The translations under genes were made by a program, and so were the position numbers. Below the pieces are notes generated by a model. The model was not told where the DNA came from. It was given only the letters and a program-made list of their open reading frames with translations, and searched no databases. 5,505 nt of DNA, taken from assembly GCA_023252015.1 (NCBI GenBank), contig JAHEXS010000083.1, forward strand, positions 1 through 5,505, read 5' to 3'. How positions within the stretch are numbered: the stretch's first letter is position 1; each line of letters opens with the position of its first letter. Positions 1 through 5,505 of the stretch are shown here, one piece after another. This stretch comes from Candidatus Nitrosotenuis sp. GTDB lineage: Archaea > Thermoproteota > Nitrososphaeria > Nitrososphaerales > Nitrosopumilaceae.

Positions 1-211
1 CATCTCATGATATAGTATTACATTACCGCTGCATTTAGTGCTTTGTAGTTGCCGCAAAATTTGGCGGAAGGGACCTTGTTCAATGTAATACTTGGGAACG
101 ATCCCGCTAAGATACAAATCGATGTCAGCCGTCTACTTGTTCTTCTGATTTTACGTCATCATCATAACTTTCATCCAAGTATTCTGTTTCTTTTTGTGAT
201 TCTTCTGACAA
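1..211 (-). pseudogene. Partial, apparently frameshifted protein-coding remnant at left edge
   Basis: Two protein-like frames meet here on the minus strand. The first can start at TTG 211 and reads 28 residues, very acidic and hydrophilic (SEESQKETEYLDES, then DDD, ending EEQVDG), to a TGA at 127-125. The second is open from about base 132, in the frame one base ahead, to the window edge. It reads ADIDLYLSGIVPKYYIEQ, then GPFRQILRQLQSTKCSGNVI and a few more residues. A stop (TAG, 135-133) closes the second frame just upstream, and its only start nearby is a TTG at 117-115. Joining the frames with a one-base shift near 127-130 would give one continuous protein with an acidic leader. I do not recognise the family. 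The pattern of small residues around LRQLQSTKCSGNVIL loosely recalls DUF4388/PatA-N-like domains, which is a guess. Alternatives are a sequencing error, a true pseudogene, or a separate gene using the TTG at 117. Confidence 0.3.
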
Positions 212-289
212 GGCATACCTACTAGAACGCCATACAAAATAAGGATGCTATGAAAAATGTATCTAAAAAATAGAGATGAAGTAATCACA

Positions 290-412
290 TCATGCAAACG
301 AATCCAGCACCTGGTTGTCCTTTTCTTCTTTCTTATGCGTCTGTTGATTGTGTACTTCCAGTCCCTGTTGGGAAAAGAACATAATTCTACATTCATGGCA
401 AATGCACGACAT
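290..412 (-). CDS. Small single C2H2 zinc-finger protein (40 aa)
   Basis: A 40-codon frame runs from ATG 412-410 to TGA 292-290. It encodes one complete classical zinc finger: C5-x2-C8-x3-F12-x5-L18-x2-H21-x4-H26. All four zinc ligands and both hydrophobic core positions (F12, L18) of the standard C2H2 pattern are present at exact spacing. The finger is followed by a short charged tail (KKEEKDNQ) and a final LDSFA. An additional C3 lies just before the finger. The frame is open upstream back to a TGA, but 412 is its only ATG. A T/A-rich box (434-440) lies about 25 bases upstream, which suits a leaderless transcript. Single-finger microproteins of this kind are known in archaea, where they are thought to bind nucleic acids or proteins. 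The target here cannot be told from sequence. A longer overlapping frame on the same strand (465-151) shows no family features and is less convincing. Confidence 0.72.
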   Translation of the reverse strand: MSCICHECRIMFFSQQGLEVHNQQTHKKEEKDNQVLDSFA

Positions 413-433
413 GGAATAACTCCGGACAGATTC

Positions 434-440
434 AATAAAA
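434..440 (-). promoter_or_regulatory. Possible TATA box for the zinc-finger gene
   Basis: On the minus strand this reads TTTTATT, centred about 25 bases before the ATG at 412. This is the spacing expected for a leaderless archaeal transcript. The match is weak in isolation; its value is that other genes in the window show the same spacing. Confidence 0.3.
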
Positions 441-480
441 CGGAACTGATTGAATCATCATTCACCTAGAATTGATGATT

Positions 481-513
481 CGGAAGTTGGGGATTTGCAC
501 GTCCCAACTTTCG
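481..513. repeat. Strong 11-bp inverted repeat / stem-loop
   Basis: CGGAAGTTGGG (481-491) pairs with CCCAACTTTCG (503-513) across an 11-base loop. Ten pairs are Watson-Crick and one is G-T. There is no T-run directly after either arm, so it does not look like a simple terminator. It could be part of a small structured RNA, a protein-binding palindrome, or a remnant end of a mobile element. Strand cannot be assigned. Confidence 0.6.
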
Positions 514-640
514 ACCATCGGGTAAACACACCCAAATGACTCCTCGGATTATACCAGATAATGCTACGTTGGATATAACCGGCGCGTAGAAATCATACTA
601 TTTCAAATCATTCGAACAGCAAAAAATTGGGAAGCTTAAG

Positions 641-673
641 ACCAACGCTAGATAGAACGTAGCGCATGTTGGT
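641..673. repeat. Bulged 10-bp stem-loop
   Basis: ACCAACGCTA (641-650) pairs with TAGCG (660-664) and TTGGT (669-673), leaving a 9-base loop and a 4-base bulge (CATG, 665-668). The TTGG of the right arm could alternatively pair with CGCCAA (682-687, one G-T pair) as TTGGTG (669-674). Two mutually exclusive helices are therefore possible. This is suggestive of a folded RNA but could be coincidence in 400 bases. Confidence 0.4.
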
Positions 674-809
674 GACAGCTTCGCCAATCACAATATCACA
701 GCATGATAGGTAAAGCGTTGTGTGTTCAATTTGCACAATAGTATATTTCTAGCAAAACTTGATGAAAATTTTTAATTGAAAATTGGATTTTTTTATAGAA
801 ATGAAACGA

Positions 810-992
810 TTATCGTTTTCTCTTTCTTTGTCCTGGTTTGTTTTGCCCAGGAGTGCGATGCAATGTAAATCTCTTTTTAAAATTGTTCTTGTTTCTCAGA
901 CTTGATGAGATACCTATTCTTTTGCGGCCTTCTACTTTTGGTGTTTGGCCCCTTACTTTTCCTGCTTTTGTAATCGATCCGTGTGTTGGCAT
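810..992 (-). CDS. rps30e: 30S ribosomal protein S30e
   Basis: This 60-residue, strongly basic protein opens with MPTHGSITKAGKVRGQTPKV, which matches the conserved start of archaeal and eukaryotic S30e (MPTHGSLTKAGKVR, QTPK). It continues with the typical basic RNKNNFKKR segment, then PGQNKPGQ and a lysine/arginine-rich end. S30e is a small-subunit ribosomal protein found only in archaea and eukaryotes; in many eukaryotes it is made as a fusion to a ubiquitin-like domain, absent here as expected. Length fits the archaeal family (about 50-60 residues), so the ATG at 992 is secure. It lies 34 bases after the stop of the radical SAM gene on the same strand. It may be read through from that gene, but an A/T-rich box about 27 bases upstream could give it its own leaderless transcript. 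No zinc-binding cysteines are present. Confidence 0.95.
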   Translation of the reverse strand: MPTHGSITKAGKVRGQTPKVEGRKRIGISSSLRNKNNFKKRFTLHRTPGQNKPGQRKRKR

Positions 993-1016
993 GTTTTAAA
1001 ATGATTTTTACTTTGA

Positions 1017-1022
1017 ATTTAT
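1017..1022 (-). promoter_or_regulatory. Possible TATA box for rps30e
   Basis: ATAAAT on the minus strand is centred about 27 bases before the S30e ATG (992). It overlaps the stop-codon region of the radical SAM gene. Leaderless spacing is the main support; the surrounding DNA is generally A/T-rich, so this is weak. Confidence 0.3.
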
Positions 1023-1026
1023 GTGT

Positions 1027-2754
1027 TTACCAATACTTGGCCTTGATTGTCTCAATTACTTTTTCGTGTTCTGGGCCCTTCTTTCTTGCATATTTTTCCA
1101 TGGCACCTAGTGGAACGCCTCCAAGGGATCTTGCAATCAAGTTAAAGAAGCTCTTCTGGGCAGAGCCGTGGCTTCCTGTCTTGGTCATGAATTTCTGGAT
1201 TCCGTACTTGAAGTTGTGCTGCCATGTCTTGTACATCACACCAAGCTGTGCTGGATCCATCTCGTTTCCAATGTTAAAGAATTCAGATTTTTCCAATAAT
1301 CCAATTGGCACAAACGTAAGCGGCGTTGCAGTAAACATTGCGTCCGGCTGTTCTCTTTCTAGTTCAGATATGAGCTGGATTGTTTCCCACGAGTCCTCCG
1401 GGGTTTCGTCATTGTCCAGTCCCATAATTAGTGTGAATGCCGGAACCCAATAGTTCTCGTTTAGTGTTTTTACTCCCTCTTTTACCACCCAGTGCCATTC
1501 CTCCGGCTTGTATGGGGCAAGTTTTCTGTCCGCATATTTTCCAATCAGTCTTAGGCTGCCGGTTTCAAATCCGCACTGGATTCCAGTTAGGTTTGTCGGC
1601 CCAGACTTGATTATTTTGGACAAATTTGGAATTAGTTTTTCATCCGCTATAGCTCCTGCGAGTGTTCCGTGTGTTGGGTTTGTGTGCTGTATTCCAGTTG
1701 ACATGACGGCGGTGAAGAGTTCCTCTAGTGCCTCTCTGTTTGGCTCCATCTGCTTGTTTGTTCGAGGATCCATCCCATAAACAAAAATGTCATCGCTGTG
1801 AATCCACGCGTTTTTCAGTCCGCCCTTTTTGATGTTGACCTCGATTTCGCGCTTTACTTTTTCAGGGGAATAATATCTCAAAGAACGCAATGTCACATCA
1901 CAGAACTTGCATCCACGGCCGCATCCTCGCATCACTTCAATCATTCCGTGCATGCTTGGCTCTACGATATCAGGAATGTCTTCCAGTTCAGGTCTGTCCC
2001 AGAAATTGACAAATCTTCCGTGGTATGTTTTGTCGTCGCGTTTGAATTCCTTAATGTCTACTTTGAAATCACTTTTTTTCCTAAACGGATTCATGTTGTC
2101 AAATTCGTTGTTAATCAGATAGTCAAAGAATCGTCCGGCGTTGCCGTCAATTTCCGGTGCAATCCCGCCAAGCTCTCCTTCCAGTATCGCATACAGACCA
2201 TATTCTTCGATTTTTGCAGGATCATAGTTATACTGCCATGTTCCAGATGCTCCCGCAATTACCCGAGCCTTGCTGCCGTTCTTTTTCTTTGCCTCGTTAA
2301 TTTTCATGTGAAGGTCCCTGTTGTAAAACTCATCATACGACATTTGCTTTCTACCATATGTGAAAGTCATTGTGACTGGTCCCATTCCAAGCGGGTCCAT
2401 CTCGTATGTTCCAACCACTTCGGTTTCAGGTCCGATGAACTGGCCCACATAATCAGGATGTGCCACTACTACATCTTCGCGCTTGTAACCATCACGCAAA
2501 AGTCCTGCCTCTACTTTTCGCAATCCGTATGGTGCATAGTTTGCAACTCCGTTTGTATGAGGAATTGGTTTACAGATAAAATCAAACAAAACCCTTGGCG
2601 TTACTTGGTTTTTTAGAATCTTGTACCAGAAGCTGTTTTTGTCCCGGTTTGGGTCAATTGCCGGCGCACAGCCAAAGAACGTTGCAAGTGAAATTCCGCG
2701 ATAGTTCGACATCAGAGTTCGATCTGCGGTTAATACAATCTTTGGGTGACCCAT
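1027..2754 (-). CDS. B12-type radical SAM protein, 575 aa, substrate unknown
   Basis: The radical SAM iron-sulfur motif is clear: C278-x3-C282-x2-C285 within RGCGRGCKFCDVT. It is followed by an IHSDDIFVYG segment (318-327), a GFETGS loop (395-400) that resembles the SAM-contacting GxE-type motif, and LIMGLDNDETPEDS (442-455), typical of late strands in the barrel. Residues about 1-270 form a separate N-terminal region with Rossmann-like features (VVVAHPDYVGQFIG, EVVGTYEMDPLGMGP), as in the B12-binding subclass of the superfamily. The usual DxHxxG cobalamin-ligand motif is absent, so cobalamin, if bound, would be without a protein histidine ligand. About 100 residues follow the barrel. The enzyme should cleave S-adenosylmethionine to a 5'-deoxyadenosyl radical; substrate and product cannot be read from sequence. 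Archaeal relatives with this layout include the GDGT ring synthases GrsA/GrsB, a possible but untested identity. No signal peptide or membrane segment is seen. It has its own promoter and lies 92 bases after pyrK. Confidence 0.85.
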   Translation of the reverse strand: MGHPKIVLTADRTLMSNYRGISLATFFGCAPAIDPNRDKNSFWYKILKNQVTPRVLFDFICKPIPHTNGVANYAPYGLRKVEAGLLRDGYKREDVVVAHPDYVGQFIGPETEVVGTYEMDPLGMGPVTMTFTYGRKQMSYDEFYNRDLHMKINEAKKKNGSKARVIAGASGTWQYNYDPAKIEEYGLYAILEGELGGIAPEIDGNAGRFFDYLINNEFDNMNPFRKKSDFKVDIKEFKRDDKTYHGRFVNFWDRPELEDIPDIVEPSMHGMIEVMRGCGRGCKFCDVTLRSLRYYSPEKVKREIEVNIKKGGLKNAWIHSDDIFVYGMDPRTNKQMEPNREALEELFTAVMSTGIQHTNPTHGTLAGAIADEKLIPNLSKIIKSGPTNLTGIQCGFETGSLRLIGKYADRKLAPYKPEEWHWVVKEGVKTLNENYWVPAFTLIMGLDNDETPEDSWETIQLISELEREQPDAMFTATPLTFVPIGLLEKSEFFNIGNEMDPAQLGVMYKTWQHNFKYGIQKFMTKTGSHGSAQKSFFNLIARSLGGVPLGAMEKYARKKGPEHEKVIETIKAKYW

Positions 2755-2780
2755 GCTCTCTTAGCGATGCGCTGTTCATT

Positions 2781-2789
2781 TATTTTAAA
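2781..2789 (-). promoter_or_regulatory. TATA box for the radical SAM gene
   Basis: TTTAAAATA on the minus strand, preceded by a purine-rich AAAGG that could serve as the BRE, is centred 31 bases before the ATG at 2754. It predicts a transcript start only about 5 bases before the start codon. It sits in the 92-base gap after pyrK, which suggests that the radical SAM gene is transcribed independently of the pyr pair. Confidence 0.55.
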
Positions 2790-2846
2790 CCTTTAGGTGC
2801 GATCAGGCTTTGAATTGGCAATTTGGGGTCAATTGACGTGGTTTAA

Positions 2847-3713
2847 TCAGTAGTTTTCCAAGATGCCGGACTTGGTTCTGTGGGTGTGTCCAAATTCCTG
2901 GCTCTTTGCAAGAAACTGGCCATCAAATACAGTCCCGTCATGGCACACAAGACTTTCATCCATGCAGCAGCTGCCACAAATTCCAATTCCACACTTCATC
3001 ATCCGCTCAAGGCTTGCCTCAACAAATGTGTTTTTTGAGTTTGCCATTTGCACTACCTTGTACATCATTATCTCTGGGCCGCAGGTGTAGATCCCGTCAA
3101 ACTTTGTGTCCTGCATTAATGCTTCCATCACATCTGTGACAAATCCCTTTTTCCCATACGAGCCGTCTTCCGTACACGTAATTACTTGGTGTTTGTTTTT
3201 TGCAAGAATCTTGTTTGCCATATCCTCAAAGAACATCTCTTCTTTTGTCTTAGAGCCCATCAGTATGATCACCTCGTTTGTGGGTTTTGCAAATTTTGCA
3301 AGCCTCAGCAGAGGTACCAGCCCTGTTCCGCCGCCAACTAGTAGTATTTTTCCGTCCTTTATCCTAAATGAATTTCCATATGGGCCGCGAACTCCAATTT
3401 GGTTTCCCACCTGCAAATCATACAACGCAGTTGACGATACTCCGCGCTTTCTGACAGTAAATGCAGCCTTTCCCTTTTCTTCAGATACCATGACACTCAT
3501 TGGAAGTTCGTTTACCCCTGGAATCCACACCATTGCAAACTGGCCTGGCAGTACATTTGAGAGAGTGTCATCCGAGAACACTAGTGTTCGTACGGTCGGC
3601 GTTTCATCGATTATTTTTTCAATCACGCGAATTGACGATCTGTTAGAAATTTCTTGCAAGTCCAACCATTTCCTGAATTTTTGAGAATCCTTTTTGCTCC
3701 ATGTAATTTGCAA
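2847..3713 (-). CDS. pyrK: Dihydroorotate dehydrogenase electron-transfer subunit PyrK
   Basis: PyrK carries electrons from the PyrD FMN through a [2Fe-2S] cluster and FAD to NAD+. Numbering is from the ATG at 3713 (288 aa). An FAD-binding barrel covers about 28-115, with LPGQFAMVWIPG and LPMSV as the flavin-contacting segment. An NAD-binding domain follows with GGGTGLVPLL (127-136) and CGPEIMMYKV (211-220). The C-terminal cluster ligands are C241, C246, C249 and C257 (CGIGICGSCC then VCHDG). The spacing before the last cysteine is only seven residues, shorter than in Bacillus-type PyrK. The ATG makes a 71-base overlap with pyrD and adds about 20 residues (ITWSKKDSQKFRKW) before the conserved RSSIRVIEKI start. 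A TTG at 3659-3657, giving 270 aa, may be the true start. Expected to form an alpha2beta2 complex with the PyrD encoded just upstream; cytoplasmic. Confidence 0.92.
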   Translation of the reverse strand: MQITWSKKDSQKFRKWLDLQEISNRSSIRVIEKIIDETPTVRTLVFSDDTLSNVLPGQFAMVWIPGVNELPMSVMVSEEKGKAAFTVRKRGVSSTALYDLQVGNQIGVRGPYGNSFRIKDGKILLVGGGTGLVPLLRLAKFAKPTNEVIILMGSKTKEEMFFEDMANKILAKNKHQVITCTEDGSYGKKGFVTDVMEALMQDTKFDGIYTCGPEIMMYKVVQMANSKNTFVEASLERMMKCGIGICGSCCMDESLVCHDGTVFDGQFLAKSQEFGHTHRTKSGILENY

Positions 3714-4551
3714 TCCCTTTGTTTACCTCGGAAAAAACATCAATCCACCCATCCCCTATTGCACTTCCAATTTGTACAGCGGATGCGCCAGCCAAGATGA
3801 ACTCGACTGCATCCTCCCAGGTTGACACCCCACCGCAACCAATTACCGGAATATCGTATTTTGAAGAAATTTCATAGACACACCTTACCGCAACTGGCTT
3901 TATTGCAGGGCCCGAGAGTCCGCCGATTTTATTGCTGAGCAGCGGCCTTTGCGTTTCAACATCAATTCCCATTGCGCGAATTGTGTTGATTGCAGTAATT
4001 GCATCGGTTCCTCCATCCATTGCAGCCTTTACCGTATCAAGATAGTTTGTCGTGCCAAGACCCACTTTGGAAATTATAGGCACCTTTGTCATCGATTTTA
4101 CCTTTTTTACTATTTTTGTGACAAGGTTTGGGTCGTCCCCCACCTCAAGGCCCACCTTTTCCACGTGGGGGCATGACAGGTTTAGCTCGTATGCCATAAC
4201 ATGAACATTTTCAAACTGCTTTACCATAAACTCAAAGTCTTCTTCTATGGAGCCAACGAGGCTTACAATTATTGGGATGGTCTTGTTTGGCGAAATCATT
4301 TTTGCAAAATATGGTGCGCCGGGATTTGACAGTCCTACTGCATTGAGGTACCCCCCCTTAATTCCGACAATTGTCGGGTTTGGGTATCCCTCCCATGGCT
4401 CCTTGCTAAGGGATTTTGTTACAACTGCCCCCGCCCCGCTTTTGTGAATTCTAGAAAACACCTCAAGGGATATGCCAAGAATTCCTGATGCTAGCATTGT
4501 TGGCCGCTCAAGCCTCAGCGTTCCTATTTTCGTGGAAAGATCAGGGCTCAC
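3643..4551 (-). CDS. pyrD: Dihydroorotate dehydrogenase class 1B, catalytic subunit
   Basis: This FMN enzyme oxidises dihydroorotate to orotate, the fourth step of UMP synthesis. The 302-residue product has the family barrel throughout: LERPTMLASGILG (14-26), TKSLS with K46, NAVGLSNPG (70-78) for substrate and flavin contact, ELNLSCPHV with catalytic C127 (cysteine marks class 1; class 2 uses serine), KVGLG (162-166), INT (188-190), GGLSGPAIKP (210-219) and GCGGV (238-242) for FMN phosphate. Pairing with pyrK directly downstream makes it the NAD-linked 1B type. The start is GTG at 4551, chosen because the protein then begins at the usual family position and a TATA box lies 27 bases upstream, with essentially no leader. 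The C-terminal MEQKGFSKIQEMVGLARNF is family-like, so the bases shared with the pyrK frame truly code for PyrD. Divergent from nop5. Confidence 0.95.
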   Translation of the reverse strand: MSPDLSTKIGTLRLERPTMLASGILGISLEVFSRIHKSGAGAVVTKSLSKEPWEGYPNPTIVGIKGGYLNAVGLSNPGAPYFAKMISPNKTIPIIVSLVGSIEEDFEFMVKQFENVHVMAYELNLSCPHVEKVGLEVGDDPNLVTKIVKKVKSMTKVPIISKVGLGTTNYLDTVKAAMDGGTDAITAINTIRAMGIDVETQRPLLSNKIGGLSGPAIKPVAVRCVYEISSKYDIPVIGCGGVSTWEDAVEFILAGASAVQIGSAIGDGWIDVFSEVNKGIANYMEQKGFSKIQEMVGLARNF

Positions 4552-4574
4552 TTGATTGACTTTATTTTATTGTC

Positions 4575-4580
4575 TTATAA
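4575..4580 (-). promoter_or_regulatory. TATA box for pyrD-pyrK
   Basis: TTATAA, centred about 27 bases before the GTG at 4551, predicts a leaderless pyrD transcript that would also carry pyrK. On the minus strand it is preceded by AACCG, a possible BRE. The hexamer is palindromic, but its distance to the opposite start (nop5, 4639) is too long for it to serve that gene as a leaderless promoter. Confidence 0.6.
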
Positions 4581-4609
4581 CGGTTAACGTGCATGCAAGT
4601 ATTGTTACC

Positions 4610-4617
4610 TTTTTTAA
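4610..4617 (+). promoter_or_regulatory. TATA-like box for nop5
   Basis: TTTTTTAA is centred about 25 bases before the nop5 ATG at 4639, giving a leaderless transcript. Together with the pyrD box it shows two separate, oppositely directed promoters in the 87-base gap (4552-4638). That gap also holds the palindromes GTTAAC (4583-4588) and GCATGC (4591-4596) between the two boxes. Confidence 0.5.
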
Positions 4618-4638
4618 TGAGAAGATGAAAGAGTGCTC

Positions 4639-5505
4639 ATGCATTTTGTTATGTTAACTGAGCTTGGCATTTTGGTTTTAGAGAATGAAAAGCCGGTGAA
4701 ATCATTTCCATTTGATCAGCCAGCGGCCGAATTTATCAAGATGAGGGGAGGAATAATTGGCTCAAAGGCAATAATTGACTTTTTAAGAAAATCAAACATC
4801 GGAGTAGGGGTAAACGAGGAGCCACTTTTGAAAATTCTCAAAAAAGAGGGAATCGATGCACAGATGATGAGCGAATCCGAGATTGAGAAAATCCAGTCAT
4901 CAAAACTTGCAATAATGATAGAAGCTGGCCTTGCAAAAAACCAGGGCGAGCTTATGGCAAAGCTTCGGGACTTTGCGTTGCAGCTGTCATCTGCAAAGGT
5001 AACAGAGATTTCCCAAAGCCCAGACCTGCACATCATCCAGGGGATAAAGGCGCTAGACGAAATCGATGTGATGATGAACGGTTTGTCGTCCAGACTTCGG
5101 GAATGGTACGGCTTGCACTTTCCAGAGCTTGACAATATCATAGACAGCATCAACGGATATGCGCAAATAGTGCTGGCAGGAAAAAGAGACGAATTATCAA
5201 AAAAGGTCTACGAGGACGCTGGATTTCCAGAATCCAAAGTAGAGATGCTATCAATAATCCAGGGAAAAAGCAGGGGCGGAGATATTTCCAAAGAAAACAT
5301 GGTAATTGTCCAGTCCATTGCAAGACAGATCCTAGACATGACAAAAGTAAGAAAGGAAATTGAGACTCATGTTGAAAATGAAATGAAGGTGATTGCTCCA
5401 AACTTGGGCGCAATTTTGGGCACGGCAGTTGGCGCAAGAATTCTCTCAAAGGCAGGAAGCCTCAAGAAACTAGCATCGATGCCGGCAAGCACTATCCAGA
5501 TAATG
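4639..5505 (+). CDS. nop5: Nop5 (Nop56/58-like) C/D RNP core protein, 3' end cut off
   Basis: Nop5 is the scaffold of archaeal C/D box sRNPs; it bridges L7Ae-bound guide RNA and fibrillarin for 2'-O-methylation of rRNA and tRNA. The first 289 residues are present. They include an N-terminal fibrillarin-binding region (starting MHFVMLTELGILVLENEKP), a long helical coiled-coil part (about 85-250, with LHIIQGIKALDEID and LREWYGLHFPELDNII, both hallmark Nop segments), and the start of the NOP RNA-binding domain (PNLGAILGTAVGARILSKAG at 254-273, then LKKLASMPASTIQI). The window ends just before the expected GAEKALFR-type motif, so roughly 100 or more residues are missing. The ATG at 4639 fits the promoter spacing; an in-frame ATG at 4651 is the alternative. 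A fibrillarin gene often follows in archaea but lies outside this window. The gene diverges from pyrD. Confidence 0.95.
   Translation, partial: MHFVMLTELGILVLENEKPVKSFPFDQPAAEFIKMRGGIIGSKAIIDFLRKSNIGVGVNEEPLLKILKKEGIDAQMMSESEIEKIQSSKLAIMIEAGLAKNQGELMAKLRDFALQLSSAKVTEISQSPDLHIIQGIKALDEIDVMMNGLSSRLREWYGLHFPELDNIIDSINGYAQIVLAGKRDELSKKVYEDAGFPESKVEMLSIIQGKSRGGDISKENMVIVQSIARQILDMTKVRKEIETHVENEMKVIAPNLGAILGTAVGARILSKAGSLKKLASMPASTIQIM

Larger units (their letters stand above)
413..809. other. Intergenic stretch with several hairpins, no supported gene
   Basis: No recognisable protein or known RNA family was found in this roughly 400-base gap between S30e and the zinc-finger gene. It holds an 11-bp hairpin at 481-513, a bulged 10-bp stem at 641-673, and a weaker pairing of 564-568 with 585-589. 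It also holds two unbroken minus-strand stretches of 42-43 codons (736-608, starting with GTG, and 597-466). The latter are protein-like but match nothing I know, lie in different frames and are each closed by stops, so they may be chance or decayed coding sequence. The part nearest S30e (about 740-800) is very A/T-rich. Confidence 0.5.

Noticed and set aside
151..465. 104-codon minus-strand frame
   Set aside because: It overlaps the zinc-finger gene in another frame, has a low-complexity basic middle and no recognisable domain; the zinc-finger pattern is far more specific.
257..469. 70-codon plus-strand frame with a hydrophobic stretch
   Set aside because: It is antisense to the zinc-finger frame; the phenylalanine/leucine run is the reverse of the lysine/glutamate-rich tail.
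470..480. TTGATGATT resembling a C box of a C/D guide RNA
   Set aside because: The first base does not fit the C-box consensus and no D or D' box lies at suitable spacing.
413..809. Possible tRNA, 5S rRNA, RNase P or SRP RNA in the gap
   Set aside because: I found no T-loop, no conserved RNase P core blocks and no SRP signature on either strand by eye; a covariance-model search would settle it.
1798..2616. Long open frame of 272 codons on the plus strand
   Set aside because: It lies wholly antisense to the radical SAM gene, whose motifs are unmistakable, and its translation shows no family features.
3106..3684. Open frame of 192 codons on the plus strand
   Set aside because: It is antisense to pyrK, which has clear FAD, NAD and iron-sulfur motifs.
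4716..5449. Two open frames on the minus strand (5153-4716 and 5449-5150)
   Set aside because: Both are antisense to nop5; their serine/proline/leucine-rich make-up is what the reverse of a helical, charged protein gives.

Overview
The window looks like chromosomal DNA from an archaeon, most probably a thaumarchaeon (Nitrososphaerota). It carries archaeal/eukaryote-type ribosomal protein S30e and Nop5, a PyrD/PyrK pair, and a long B12-type radical SAM enzyme. Several genes have a TATA-like box about 25-30 bases before the start codon and no Shine-Dalgarno sequence, which fits leaderless archaeal transcription. The moderate GC content would suit a Nitrosotenuis- or Nitrosarchaeum-like member. 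That placement is inference from gene content only.

Layout, right to left on the minus strand: pyrD (GTG start at 4551) and pyrK (end at 2847) form a tight overlapping pair for the dihydroorotate dehydrogenase step of pyrimidine synthesis. Next come a 575-residue radical SAM protein (2754-1027) with its own promoter and the 60-residue S30e gene (992-810). A roughly 400-base stretch (413-809) follows with no gene I can support, but with several hairpins. After it lies a 40-codon gene (412-290) encoding one textbook C2H2 zinc finger. The left edge holds a protein-like reading frame that runs off the window and appears frameshifted near base 127. On the plus strand, nop5 starts at 4639, diverges from pyrD, and runs off the right edge.

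The right side (pyrD, pyrK, nop5, and S30e further along) is ordinary core archaeal metabolism and translation. I see no mobile element, CRISPR array, defence cassette, tRNA or rRNA. The points most worth a second look are the tiny zinc-finger gene, the structured intergenic stretch, the broken frame at the left edge, and the substrate of the radical SAM enzyme, for which tetraether-lipid ring synthase (Grs) is a testable guess.
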